Source of the DNA: Candidatus Schekmanbacteria bacterium
GTDB taxonomy: Bacteria > CSSED10-310 > JACPHN01
Length of the DNA: 64,000 bases
Assembly (NCBI GenBank): GCA_016188575.1
Contig: JACPHN010000010.1
Location: 1 to 64,000, forward strand
Direction of reading: 5' to 3'
Under the pieces are notes generated by a model. That model saw only the letters and a program-made list of their open reading frames with translations, had not been told where the DNA came from and ran no database searches. Below are positions 55,159-64,000 of this stretch, piece by piece. A program made the position numbers and the translations under genes. Each line of letters starts with the position of its first letter. Within the stretch, counting starts at the first letter, position 1.

Positions 55159-58100
55159 TCAACCACCTGGGCCAGCGTCCCTGGCATCGACCCCGGCAAT
55201 CAACGAGGTCAGCCTGTCGATATCGGGCGGTTTGAGCAGGTGCTCGTCAAATCCCGCCTCCTGCAATTGGTCCGCGTCTTTCTGGTACCCCGTCATGGCG
55301 ATGATGCGCATCTGCGTGCCATGCTCTTCTCGAAGCTTTCGGGCCACCGCGTAACCGTCCATTCCAGGAAGCCCCAGGTCGAGAAGCACGACATCCGGGT
55401 GGAATCCCCGTGCCGCCTCCAGTGCTGAAGGCCCATCGTGCGCCGCTCGGACGTCGTGCCCCCGCATCGTCAGGAGATCCACGAGAGTCGTAGCAGCGTC
55501 CTCCTCATCATCCACGATCAGGACTTCGTGAGGTACAACCGGTTGCTGACCGGCCTGCCTGCCGCGGAGAAGCGCGAGACGTCCAGTGCGCAGTCGTGGC
55601 AGGGTCACCACAAACTCGCTGCCGGACCCTAATCCGGCGCTGAAGGCCACGACGTGCCCCCGGTGCATCTCCACCAGGCTGCGCACGAGTGCCAATCCGA
55701 GCCCCAGCCCACCCTTGGCGCGATCGGGGAACCGGGGGGCCTGCGTGAACAGCTCGAACGCGTGCGCGAGGACCTCAGGCTCCATCCCGATGCCATTGTC
55801 TCGGATCGAGAGCTTGACTGTGTCCTCCGTGGCCTTGACCGTTAGCCAGATCCGGCCGCCGTTGTCGGTATACTTCACCGCATTGGCCAGCAAGTTCTCC
55901 ACGACCTGCGCCAGTCGCCCCGCGTCTCCCAGGACGAGCACCGTCCCCTCCGGTGGCAGAGATGTCGTGAGCTCGTGCCGGGCGATATCGATCATTGGTG
56001 TGACCGTCTCGATCCCCGACCTGACTGCCTCCACCAAGTCGACCGATTCCCGCACGATCTCGAGCTTGCCCGAGATGACGCGCCCCACATCCAGGATCTG
56101 GTCGAGCAGCGTGGTCATGCGCTGGATCTGCCGCTCCATCATGGCGCTCACCTGCTCGACGCGCGGTGGGATTCCGTCGGTCCCGCTGATAATAGCGATG
56201 CCGTTTGCCACCGCGCTCAACGGATTGCGTAGCTCGTGGCCAAGCATGGCGAGGAACTCGTCTTTCCGGCGGTGGTCCCGCTCGAGCTCATCGGAGCGCT
56301 TCTCGGCTGCCATCTCTGCCAGCCGAAGATCCGTGATGTCCTCGATCGCCACCAAGATGAGGTCGGCCTGACCAACTCGCTTCATCATGTGCCCGTTGAT
56401 TCTCATGGCGCGCCAGCCAATGCTCTCGAACGCATGTTCCACGTCATAGCCGCGAAGGTCTCGCTCCCTCGGAAGAATCTCCTCCAGCAGCCTCCGGAGT
56501 CTGGGAATGTCCCACTGGCCGTTCCCCAGCTCAAAGACCAATCGTCCCTCTGTCTCCTCCGCGCTCGTCTGAAAGGTCTCATGGTACGCTTTGCTCGCCG
56601 AGACCACCTTGAGCGTGGTATCGAGGACGAGAAGGGGCATCCGGGAAGCGTGGATGATGGACTCGGCATAAAGCCGCGCCTCCTCGCTCTCGATCGCCGC
56701 CCGCTTCTGTGCGCTGACCTCGTGGTAGGTGACGCAAACGCCGTCGATCCGCTCATTTTCGGTGCGATAGGGAAGCACTCTTCTGAAAAACCACCGGCCG
56801 CCGTCGGCCGTCACCTCGGCCTCGACCGGCACGAGCTTCTCTAGCACGCGTCCAATATCGGCGAGCAGGTGTTCATCCTGCACCTGTAGCTTGACGTGAT
56901 CCAGCGACCGCCCAACGTCCGACGGAACGACGCGCATGATCTCGCTGCACGCGGGGGTGTAGCGCCTGATCCGGAGCTCACGGTCCAGGAAGAAGGTCGG
57001 GACGGCCGCGCTCACCAGGAGGTTTTTCAGATCCGAGGCCAGGGAATGAAGCTCTGCATTCCTGTCCTCGAGCTGACGATTGGTCGTCATCAGCTCCTCG
57101 TTGAGCGACTGCATCTCCTCTTTGGAGGTCTCGAGCTCTTCGTTGCTTGACTGGATCTCCTCATTGAGGGAGAGAAGCTCCTCGTGGCTGGCCTGATGCT
57201 CCTCGTTCACCGTCTGGAGCTGCTCCATCAGTCTTCGCAGCTCGAGACGGGTGTTCTTGAGCTCCACCTCGAGCTGACGCGTCAGTGGCACGTCGGCCAC
57301 TCCGCCCTCAACAAGACTGGCGGCAGCCTCCGGCGGTCGCGGGAGGTCGCGAAAGGCCACGATGAACAGTCCCTCTGCTTCTGCCACGGAGGTCAGGGGC
57401 TCGATCGTCACCTCAACGTCGACCGTCCCCGATTCACGTTCCATGCTCATGCCAGTGATCGTCACCATCCGCTTCTGCTCGATGGCCTCGATGAGCCCGC
57501 CTCTCAGCTGCGCGTAGAGCCCGGGTCGCGCCCAGGAGAACAGGTCCATCCGGACTTGACCCGGAGGCTGAACCAGGTACTCCCCTGTCGGCCCGAAGAA
57601 GTAAAGAATGTCGAAGCTCCGATCGATGGCGACGCAGGCCGAAGTGTGGCGCTGAAGCACGAACTGCTCGAGGATTCGTGTGGCCTTCTGTCTTTTCAGT
57701 GGTCCAGCCGGCCCAAAAGGAACCCCATATGCCGGCGCCCTGGCTGTCTGCCAGGGCTGAACCCGGTTGCGGTCCATTCGGACAGGCCCCAGCGGCCGGT
57801 ACATGCGGTGCTTGCTCGAGCTCACATCGAAAAGCTCTGGGCGCCCGCCGATCGTCTCGGTGCTGCCGAGCCACAAAGTGCCTTTGGCGCGAAGCGAGTA
57901 ATGGAACATCTCGAGCAGCTTTTCCTGCGCATGAGGCTGCAGATAGATGAGCACGTTCCGGCAGCTCACCAGATCGAGGCTGGAGAAAGGCGGATCGGAC
58001 AGCAGATTGTGGGCAGCAAAGGTGACAACGTCGCGTACAGCCTGGTCCATCTGGAATGTATCGCCCACCCGACGAAAGAACCGGCGAAGCCGCTCTTCGG

Positions 58101-59208
58101 AGAAGGAGCCTTGAATGTCAGCGGGAAAGAGCCCCTGCCTTGCAAACGCCAAAGCCTCGTGGCTCAAGTCGGAGGCAAACACTTGCAGCCGGAGATGGCT
58201 TCCCTTGCGCGCGATCTGCTCGAGGAAGACCATGGCCAGGCTGTAGGCTTCCTCGCCCGTCGCGCAGCCCGCCGACCAGACCCGAACTGACGTATCTTGT
58301 TCATGGCTCTCGAGCAGCTCCGGCACGACCTGTTCTTGCAGGTGTCGCCAGGCCCCGGGATCGCGAAAGAACGACGTCACACCGATGAGGACGTCGCGAT
58401 AGAGCGCCTCGATCTCCTGCGGCTGCGTGCGCAGGAGCTCGAGGTAGTCATGCCAGCCGGAGATCCGGTGGATGCCCATCCGCCGCTCCGTTCGGCGCTG
58501 CAGCGTGCCCATCTTATAGTTGCGAAAGTTGATGCCATACTGTCTGCCGAGCAGCGCCAGCACGGCGTCGAGCCCGTCACCCGGTTCTCCGAGCACCTGC
58601 CTCCCGGCCTCGTAGGAAGCTGGGCGACTGCGCGGGACTGTCGCGTACTCGAGGAGAATCAGGCCCATCTCTTCGGGAGGCACAACCGCGTCCGCAACGC
58701 CTGTGTCGATGGCGCGGCGTGGCATCGCGTCGAACTCGGCGGTCTCGGGCTCCTGGACGAGGCACAGTCCGCCCGCCGCCCGGATCTCCCTCAGGCCGGC
58801 GGACCCGTCATCACCGGTTCCAGAGAGAATGATACCGACGGCGCGCTCCGCATAACTCGCCGCTACGGACGACAGAAACGCGTCAATGGGCCTGGCCCGG
58901 AAATGTGGCTGGTCAGGCGTGCCGACCTCAAGTGATCCGTCACGTACGCGGAGTGAAGTGGCAGGCGCAATGACGTATACGTGGTTGGGCTCGAGGCGCT
59001 CGTTGCCTTCGACTTGCGTGATCTCCAGGTTCGTTGCCGACTGCAGGATACTTGCGACATGGCTTTCATGCGCAGGAGCGAGGTGCTGGACGATGACATA
59101 CGCAATCCCGGCGTCAGCAGGCGCGTGCTCGAGGAGCATCCTACAGGCAGTGATGCCGCCGGCAGAAGCCCCGATGCTGACCACCAGGGAAGGCAAATGT
59201 TGCACCAA
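55159..59208 (-). CDS. CheB-CheR-PAS-histidine kinase-receiver hybrid
   Basis: 1349 residues from TTG 59208 (GTG 59205 also possible). CheB methylesterase domain (about 8-190) with Ser15 in SIGASAGG, His in VIVQHLAP and Asp in GTGDDGSAG. CheR methyltransferase domain (about 215-480: RRTERRMGIHRISG, SAGCATGEEAYSLAM, SCRNVLIYL). A PAS-like segment, then a Gln/Glu-rich coiled coil with repeated LNEE (about 645-720), two PAS domains, HisKA (LAMLGHELRNPL, His near 990), HATPase_c (NAVKYTDNGG, GLGLGLALVRS) and a receiver (VLIVDDEEDA, phosphoacceptor Asp near 1277). All catalytic residues seem present. No membrane helix, so it is cytosolic, and no chemoreceptor is adjacent. Bracketed by two IS5-type remnants. 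Confidence 0.95.
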   Translation of the reverse strand: MVQHLPSLVVSIGASAGGITACRMLLEHAPADAGIAYVIVQHLAPAHESHVASILQSATNLEITQVEGNERLEPNHVYVIAPATSLRVRDGSLEVGTPDQPHFRARPIDAFLSSVAASYAERAVGIILSGTGDDGSAGLREIRAAGGLCLVQEPETAEFDAMPRRAIDTGVADAVVPPEEMGLILLEYATVPRSRPASYEAGRQVLGEPGDGLDAVLALLGRQYGINFRNYKMGTLQRRTERRMGIHRISGWHDYLELLRTQPQEIEALYRDVLIGVTSFFRDPGAWRHLQEQVVPELLESHEQDTSVRVWSAGCATGEEAYSLAMVFLEQIARKGSHLRLQVFASDLSHEALAFARQGLFPADIQGSFSEERLRRFFRRVGDTFQMDQAVRDVVTFAAHNLLSDPPFSSLDLVSCRNVLIYLQPHAQEKLLEMFHYSLRAKGTLWLGSTETIGGRPELFDVSSSKHRMYRPLGPVRMDRNRVQPWQTARAPAYGVPFGPAGPLKRQKATRILEQFVLQRHTSACVAIDRSFDILYFFGPTGEYLVQPPGQVRMDLFSWARPGLYAQLRGGLIEAIEQKRMVTITGMSMERESGTVDVEVTIEPLTSVAEAEGLFIVAFRDLPRPPEAAASLVEGGVADVPLTRQLEVELKNTRLELRRLMEQLQTVNEEHQASHEELLSLNEEIQSSNEELETSKEEMQSLNEELMTTNRQLEDRNAELHSLASDLKNLLVSAAVPTFFLDRELRIRRYTPACSEIMRVVPSDVGRSLDHVKLQVQDEHLLADIGRVLEKLVPVEAEVTADGGRWFFRRVLPYRTENERIDGVCVTYHEVSAQKRAAIESEEARLYAESIIHASRMPLLVLDTTLKVVSASKAYHETFQTSAEETEGRLVFELGNGQWDIPRLRRLLEEILPRERDLRGYDVEHAFESIGWRAMRINGHMMKRVGQADLILVAIEDITDLRLAEMAAEKRSDELERDHRRKDEFLAMLGHELRNPLSAVANGIAIISGTDGIPPRVEQVSAMMERQIQRMTTLLDQILDVGRVISGKLEIVRESVDLVEAVRSGIETVTPMIDIARHELTTSLPPEGTVLVLGDAGRLAQVVENLLANAVKYTDNGGRIWLTVKATEDTVKLSIRDNGIGMEPEVLAHAFELFTQAPRFPDRAKGGLGLGLALVRSLVEMHRGHVVAFSAGLGSGSEFVVTLPRLRTGRLALLRGRQAGQQPVVPHEVLIVDDEEDAATTLVDLLTMRGHDVRAAHDGPSALEAARGFHPDVVLLDLGLPGMDGYAVARKLREEHGTQMRIIAMTGYQKDADQLQEAGFDEHLLKPPDIDRLTSLIAGVDARDAGPGG

Positions 59209-59473
59209 GCCTGGGCCCCCTTCTGACCTACCGGTCTGTCTGACATGGGAGCATCTTATCCCAACTGCATCGATTCACGGGATCTGCCGAAGTTGCCTCC
59301 AGACTCATCACCTACGTGTTGCGCACCATGTTCCCTGGGGCAAATGGGGCACACCTGCGCGGAGGACACGGCGAACGGTGAGCAGCGAAGGATCGTACAT
59401 GCTCTGGCAGATCATGTCAATTGCCAGGTCGGAGCTTCCTCTGATATCCCGAGACCTGGTCGATAACGAGTAA

Positions 59474-59871
59474 GAGCCTATCCCAGTAGGCCCGTAGCTC
59501 GCCAGGGAATAAGGCCAGCGTGAAATGCAGTTGGGCTAGATAGTTCCGAGGTTTTTGTCCCAACGTACCAAGCTCGCCCGAAAGCGGTTCATCCCACTGT
59601 GCAACCGCTCCGCGACCCACCGCCGTGCCTTGCACCCCCTCAGTCTTGATGGCCGGCCAGGAACCTCGGAGCTCTTGATGAGGAAAGGTACACCGAAGGC
59701 AAGCCGATGCTGTACAGACTCGTTTGCTGGTGAAGATGAGCGCACCATGAGGTCGAGCCAGCGGACCCCCACACGGCCACGCCGAGGGCCAGGGCGAAGG
59801 CGACGGCCAGGGCTACGAGGGGAGCTCCGGAGCGGACAGGAACATCGCTCAACGCCTACTGGGATAGGCTC
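59474..59871 (-). mobile_element. IS5-family remnant B (internally deleted, both ends present)
   Basis: A 398-bp element bounded by perfect 18-bp inverted repeats: GAGCCTATCCCAGTAGGC (59474-59491) and its reverse complement (59854-59871). Inside, on the minus strand, ARRWVAERLHSGMNRFRASL and, in the next frame, KPRNYLAQLHFTLALF are the C-terminal region of an IS5/IS427-group transposase. The middle is missing and the frame is broken. Remnant A carries the same outer 33 bp, so both derive from one IS family and sit in the same orientation. Confidence 0.85.
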
Positions 59872-60206
59872 GTAGCCGCGGGCGCCGCCAGCACCGCTGG
59901 CCAGCCCCAATACTAGCGACCTGCGAACGCGGTGGGTATCCAGAATACGCGGAGTCGCGGTAATTCCATCTCACACCTCCTGTGCGGCCACCGGACCGGA
60001 GCATCTCGCGGGCTCGGCGCCGGCGGCGACCACGTCAAGCCCGCGCGGCTGAATGCGCGGGCCGCCGCTCCCTTTGACGCGACGCCAAGGGAAGTTGGAC
60101 TCGTCAGACAATGCTGTGTCTTCATTGCAATCTCTGTGCCTGGGTGCCATGACGGTGGGGTGCCTCCGTGGCCATTCCCCGCAGCACGCGCAGGCGTGGC
60201 GCCAGG

Positions 60207-60238
60207 GAATTCAGGTTCCACCGGTGGAAGGAGAATTC
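60207..60238. terminator. Palindromic hairpin downstream of the NHL gene
   Basis: GAATTC (60207-60212), a perfect 14-bp palindrome TTCCACCGGTGGAA (60216-60229) and GAATTC (60233-60238) form a 32-bp near-palindrome. It lies about 75 bases after the minus-strand NHL gene stop and could end that transcript, though no T-tract is present. A protein-binding site is an alternative. Confidence 0.4.
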
Positions 60239-60312
60239 GCTACCGTTGCAACGGGACCGCCATTCAGGGGCTTCGCCCGTGCTCTCATGCCTGGCCCGCC
60301 GCGAAGCCGGAG

Positions 60313-63129
60313 CTACGGCCAGGGACAAAGCTGGGTCATGGTCCAGTCGCGCACAGCCGCGCAGTCTGCCGGGAGATTCGGCGCGACCTCAGCTACGACG
60401 GCCTCAGCCACGACTGCCTCGGCCTCAGCGAGGCCGCGGAGTGCGATTGCAAAGCTCGCGTCACTCTTGCACACCGCTCGGCCCTGCCAAAACACCGCCG
60501 CGTAGCCCGGCGCGGTCTGCCAGACGTGAGCGCCGCGAACCGGGTCCCCCGCGCGAAAGTGGGTGATTGCCTCCAGAAGCGCGTTCAGCCAGTGCGGACA
60601 CAGCTCCTCCTCCCCTGCGAGCGCGTCCAGAGCAGCCGAAAAATCGCCGGCGAGCCGGAGTGCCAGCGCCCGCGCGCGTCCGGCTCCGGGATGAAAAGGC
60701 ATCAGATTCAGGCTCTGCAGGGCTTCCGCACGGCGGCCGCACAGGGCCAACAGCGAGGCGGTGAGCACACCAAGGGTGCCACCACCTGGCAAGGCCCGCG
60801 CCTGGATCACCCGCAGCGCCTTCGGCCACTGCAGGTCGCACGCCAGCGCGCTGGCCACAAAGACCGTCCGCGGCCATCCGGTTTCCTCGCCGGGCAGGCG
60901 CTCGAACGCCGCAAGCGCGCGATCACAGCACCGGGAGCGGTGGTGGATGACGCCCGAGCACCACTGTCGCAGGTCCCCGCCGACCGGCTCGATGCACGCC
61001 AGCGCCTCGGCCACCCGCCCGCACGCCGCCAGCGCCTCCGCGACGATTCCCGCCACCTGGACATGTGCCGGCCCACCGGCGTCGCGTAGGCGCCGCTCAA
61101 GCGCAATCGCCGCGTCCAGGTTACCGGTGTGAACCCAGGATCGGCACAGCCCCACCGCCACGCTCGGGTGGCTATCGAGAGACAGTGCCTGCAGCCGGCT
61201 ACAGAGCTCGGCGCCGACGGCGGTCAGCCCCGCGCGCGCGAGCGCGATCGGCAGGTCCATCCCGAAGCTCTGCAGAACCGCGACCTGGCCACCCGCGGTT
61301 GCGAAGAGTCCACCGAGCTTGCGCGCCGCTCCGGCCCGCGCGACGCGGCGTCGCGCTATGGCGTCGTCCAGGGGAAGGGCTTGCTGCTCGAGCGGCACGC
61401 ACCAGGCTTCGATCGCGGCACTTGCTGTGGCTGCGAGGGCGTCGCGGGCGCTGCGATGAGCGGCCACGGCGGCGCGGGCAACTGGCGGCAGCAAACCGGC
61501 GTTGTGCAGCTCGCCCAGCACGCGCGCCAGCAACCAGCGGTGAGTGAGCCATGGCCTCCGCTGCTGAGGCGTTTCGGCGGGTACGATTTCAGGCTTTTCG
61601 CGCGCCACGGCGGCGGCCAAGCCGTCGAGCACATTCGCGATCAGCCGCTCCCAGGCCGCGATCACCGCATCGCACGCATACGCGCAAACGTCCGCGTCGT
61701 CGATCGCCGAAGTCAGGGGGGCCTCGCTGCGCGCCGCCTCGAGCTGCGCAAGTAGCGCCGTCACGAGCGATCGCAGCTCGTCATGCGCCAACTCGGTCAC
61801 GGCGTCAGCGCGAGCCCCCGCCCCACGCTCGCGCCCGGAGGGCTGGGGTCGGGGGTCATGATCGAGAGGGCCGTGCTCCTCCAACCGGCTCATGACCAGA
61901 CCGGCCTCAGCCAAAGTCCCAACCAAGCTCGCGGTGACCCTCGCCGCCGTCGCGCTCAGCGGCAAGCCCGCGAAAAGAAGCCCCGGTGGCCTCCCATCGA
62001 GCAGACAAGAGCCGGGCGGCTGCTTCAGAATCCCACTCGCTTGGTTCACGAGCCGCGCGACGAGCTCGTTGGTCCGCCGCAGCAATTGCCTAACCGCCGT
62101 GCTGAAGGCGTCGAGCAGAGCTGCCGGGGGCACTCCAGACCCGGCCCAGATCCTCCCGTCGCACTCGCTCTGGTCCCCGCCTCCACGCACTCCCGAGGAT
62201 TGCTCAGGATTCCAGGCGCTGGCCGGTCGAGTAATGAACTGGTTGGTGCTTCCAGCCTCGCAGGTCGGCGGCTCCACTGCGGGGCACATCAGCGGCACCA
62301 GCCCCCCGTCGCCATACGCCCAGATCCGGCCACCGGCGACCAGCACGCTGTGGCCTTCATGCACTGGCAAGCTGATCGGCTCCAGGGCGTCACCGGGTCC
62401 GATGTCACGTGCGAGCGCACGATCCTCGCGGTCGAACAGCACGAGGCCGCGGCCGTTCGCACCGACGATAGTGCAGTGAGGGCTGCGAGGCAGAGTGCTG
62501 ACACGCCGTATCGCCGTATCCGTCACCGCGAGCGCCCCCTGCCGATCGAGCACAAACGCGCCGTGCGGTGCGGCGAACAGGTCATGCGGGAAATCGAGCT
62601 CGGGAATGGCGATGTCGTCCGGCTCGCGCATGAGAATCCGCTGCAGGGCAGCGCGACAGGCGCGCCGCGTGCTTCCCCAGTCTACCGCCGCAGTGAACCG
62701 CAGATCCGCCGCATACCGGCAGATGCGGTGATTTCCGCGGTCCAGGATGAGGATTTCCCCATGCGGAGACTGGACCACCACGGTCGGCTCGCAGAAGTTG
62801 CTGTCGCCCCGCCCATACCCACCGACTCCGCCGAGATCCGTACCATCGAGCCGAAAAACGCGAATCCGGTGGTTCCAGGAGTCGCAGATCAGCAGGCGGT
62901 CGCCCGCGACGAGCAGACCTTTTGGATAGCGGAAGCCCGGACGCCCGTGCGGACTCCGGCCGATCTCGGCGATGATTTCCCCGTCGCGGTCGACCTTCAG
63001 CACGCAGTGCCCGAAGGTATCGGCCACGAAAACAGCGCCATCTCCGGCCGCGCACACCCCGCCGATGCGCGCGCGCTCTTCCTCAGGAAAACGGTCGCGA
63101 AACCGCATCACCAGGCCTCCCGTCGTCAT
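60313..63129 (-). CDS. NHL-repeat beta-propeller protein with helical C-terminus
   Basis: 938 residues. The N-terminal about 300 residues contain NHL-type repeats (VFVADTFGHCVLKVDRDGEII, LLICDSWNHRIRVFRLDG, ILILDRGNHRICRYAADL), which build a beta-propeller. A linker follows, then an alanine-rich all-helical region (about 400-930) with TPR-like spacing (VAEALAACGRVAEALACIEP). Such proteins are usually scaffolds. No signal peptide is seen. The start (ATG 63129) overlaps the stop of the acyltransferase gene by 4 bases, so the two are coupled, which hints at a role in the same glycan system. Confidence 0.75.
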   Translation of the reverse strand: MTTGGLVMRFRDRFPEEERARIGGVCAAGDGAVFVADTFGHCVLKVDRDGEIIAEIGRSPHGRPGFRYPKGLLVAGDRLLICDSWNHRIRVFRLDGTDLGGVGGYGRGDSNFCEPTVVVQSPHGEILILDRGNHRICRYAADLRFTAAVDWGSTRRACRAALQRILMREPDDIAIPELDFPHDLFAAPHGAFVLDRQGALAVTDTAIRRVSTLPRSPHCTIVGANGRGLVLFDREDRALARDIGPGDALEPISLPVHEGHSVLVAGGRIWAYGDGGLVPLMCPAVEPPTCEAGSTNQFITRPASAWNPEQSSGVRGGGDQSECDGRIWAGSGVPPAALLDAFSTAVRQLLRRTNELVARLVNQASGILKQPPGSCLLDGRPPGLLFAGLPLSATAARVTASLVGTLAEAGLVMSRLEEHGPLDHDPRPQPSGRERGAGARADAVTELAHDELRSLVTALLAQLEAARSEAPLTSAIDDADVCAYACDAVIAAWERLIANVLDGLAAAVAREKPEIVPAETPQQRRPWLTHRWLLARVLGELHNAGLLPPVARAAVAAHRSARDALAATASAAIEAWCVPLEQQALPLDDAIARRRVARAGAARKLGGLFATAGGQVAVLQSFGMDLPIALARAGLTAVGAELCSRLQALSLDSHPSVAVGLCRSWVHTGNLDAAIALERRLRDAGGPAHVQVAGIVAEALAACGRVAEALACIEPVGGDLRQWCSGVIHHRSRCCDRALAAFERLPGEETGWPRTVFVASALACDLQWPKALRVIQARALPGGGTLGVLTASLLALCGRRAEALQSLNLMPFHPGAGRARALALRLAGDFSAALDALAGEEELCPHWLNALLEAITHFRAGDPVRGAHVWQTAPGYAAVFWQGRAVCKSDASFAIALRGLAEAEAVVAEAVVAEVAPNLPADCAAVRDWTMTQLCPWP

Positions 63130-63887
63130 CGCCCCGCGCGCGGGCGGGGCTGGGAGGGGGGTATTCCCGCGCCGACCGGCCGGATTGCTTTCGCGGGGCA
63201 GCCGTAGGCGACCGTGTCCGGCGGAATGTCGGTGAGGACAATGGCCCCGGCGCCTACCAGCGCCCCGGCGCCTACCGAGGTCCCCTCGCGCACAACCGCG
63301 CCCGCTCCCACGAACGCACCGGCGCCGACGTGGGCCGCGCCGAGGACCACCGCCGCTGGTGCGAGGTGAGCGAACGGCTCCACGACCGCATCGTGCTCGA
63401 CAATTGCGCCCGTATTCACGATCACGTGGGCGCTCACGACGGCGCGCGGATTGATAATTGCGTTTGCGCCCACGGTAGTGCCCTCTCCCAGCCGAGCGGT
63501 CGCAGCCACGACGGCACGCGGGTGCACGGCTTGCACGACGATGTAGCCCGCGAGCGCGGCCCGCTCGACGAGGAGCCGTCGTCCCTCCTGAGAGCCGATG
63601 CCGCCGACGCCCACGAAGGCGTGCGCCACGCCGTGCTCTCGAAGGGCCGCGAGCCGATCGTCGCCACCCAGGATGGTGACTCCCTCCAGCGCCTCTCCCC
63701 AGCGCCGGGGATCGCGGTCGAGCAGCGCCACGACCTCAAATCGACCGTCTTGCCTCAAGATGTCGATGACCACGCATGCGTGGCCGCCGGCGCCGAGGCC
63801 GATGATCGGGATTCGCTCGCCGCAAGTAAGTGGAGGGCTCCCAGGTCGTTCGCCTGGCAACGTGGATGCGATCACGGCTCTATCCAC
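63126..63887 (-). CDS. NeuD/PglD/LegH-type sugar acyltransferase
   Basis: 253 residues from GTG 63887. An N-terminal nucleotide-sugar-binding Rossmann segment (IPIIGLGAGGHACVVIDIL) is followed by a left-handed beta-helix of hexapeptide repeats (LGEGTTVGANAIINPRAVV to VGAGALVGAGAIVL), with the catalytic His in NTGAIVEHDAVV. This is the NeuD/PglD family, which includes LegH, the N-acetyltransferase of legionaminic acid synthesis. It lies 8 kb from the glycan operon, so assignment as the missing LegH is inference. The last codons come from a GC-rich hairpin (63131-63150). Confidence 0.82.
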   Translation of the reverse strand: MDRAVIASTLPGERPGSPPLTCGERIPIIGLGAGGHACVVIDILRQDGRFEVVALLDRDPRRWGEALEGVTILGGDDRLAALREHGVAHAFVGVGGIGSQEGRRLLVERAALAGYIVVQAVHPRAVVAATARLGEGTTVGANAIINPRAVVSAHVIVNTGAIVEHDAVVEPFAHLAPAAVVLGAAHVGAGAFVGAGAVVREGTSVGAGALVGAGAIVLTDIPPDTVAYGCPAKAIRPVGAGIPPSQPRPRAGR

Positions 63888-63889
63888 AC

Positions 63890-63945
63890 CGCAGCCTGCT
63901 TGCGGCGGGAGGTGAGGGGGTCTTCGCGAGGCGCGTCGGCAAGAA
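63890..63945 (-). repeat. Dispersed GC-rich repeat, related piece
   Basis: On the minus strand this reads CGCGAAGACCCCCTCACC followed by TCCCGCCGCAAGCAGG, matching the inner part of the 10769-10907 element (CACGAAGACCCCCACCTC). No terminal repeat is evident. The last 40 bases of the window contain CTGAG-TGGTAG-CTCAG, a small hairpin of unknown meaning. Confidence 0.5.
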
Positions 63946-64000
63946 GTCGCGGCCGCCTATGGGGGCGATTCGAGGGGCTGAGTGGTAGCTCAGTGTAGCC

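Larger units (their letters stand above)
59209..60312. other. 1.1-kb region without a clear gene
   Basis: Contains IS5 remnant B (59474-59871) and a palindromic hairpin (60207-60238), both listed separately. Between 59209 and 59473 and between 59872 and 60206 I see no frame with convincing codon bias or recognisable motifs. Confidence 0.6.

Noticed and set aside
63955-64000. tRNA-like GGTAGCTCAG segment at the right edge
   Set aside because: It is part of a short CTGAG/CTCAG hairpin. No acceptor stem, anticodon arm or T-arm consensus could be assembled within the window.

Overview
High-GC (roughly two-thirds G+C) bacterial chromosome segment. Two eukaryotic-type Ser/Thr kinases, one of them fused to a STAND ATPase and TPRs, an HD-GYP protein, a giant CheB-CheR hybrid kinase and a large nonulosonic-acid glycan locus suggest a large-genome, environmental Gram-negative lineage of the myxobacterial/deltaproteobacterial or Binatota/Rokubacteria type. 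This placement is inference; no rRNA or tRNA gene was found.

Layout. 1-930: decayed edge with a frameshifted exported-protein start interrupted at a run of ten G, an IS110-type transposase remnant and a dispersed repeat. 930-14.4 kb: mixed metabolism and signalling (ILVBL-like ThDP enzyme, tocopherol-cyclase/CrtC-like protein, AzgA-type purine permease, HD-GYP protein, radical SAM protein, histidine kinase, aldo/keto reductase, Ser/Thr kinase, frameshifted HAMP-DUF4388 sensor). 14.5-18.5 kb: tightly coupled four-gene operon (ATP-grasp-like protein, Gfo/Idh/MocA oxidoreductase, small protein, second oxidoreductase-like protein) with a good sigma70-type promoter. 18.4-26.7 kb: DUF445 membrane protein, HspQ/YccV-like protein, membrane protein plus kinase-ATPase-TPR fusion, cis-prenyltransferase, small membrane protein, Uma2 nuclease.

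26.7-54.7 kb is the most notable part: a surface-glycan locus. A minus-strand operon (36.0 to 29.3 kb) carries two GT2 proteins, an SpsF/NeuA-type cytidylyltransferase, a class III aminotransferase, LegB and LegC. A divergent plus-strand operon of 17 genes (36.1 to 54.7 kb), mostly joined by 4-base overlaps, carries four radical SAM proteins with SPASM-like tails, a GT9 transferase, a split transketolase, methyltransferases, a PtmE-type CBS-nucleotidyltransferase, an SDR-aminotransferase fusion, a WbuC cupin, LegI/NeuB, a TIGR04372-like transferase and a Gfo/Idh/MocA protein. Just upstream lie an AT-rich methyltransferase and a Maf/MptE-like (DUF115) protein. The enzymes fit a GDP-sugar route to a legionaminic-acid-like sugar and its CMP activation, but the radical SAM enzymes, transketolase and class III aminotransferase go beyond the known pathway.

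54.7-64 kb: a CheB-CheR-PAS-histidine kinase-receiver protein bracketed by two remnants of one IS5-family element, then an NHL-repeat protein coupled to a NeuD/LegH-type acyltransferase. Several GC-rich hairpin repeats are dispersed in the window. Some lie inside reading frames, one joins two enzymes into a fusion, and two supply stop codons through their terminal inverted repeat.
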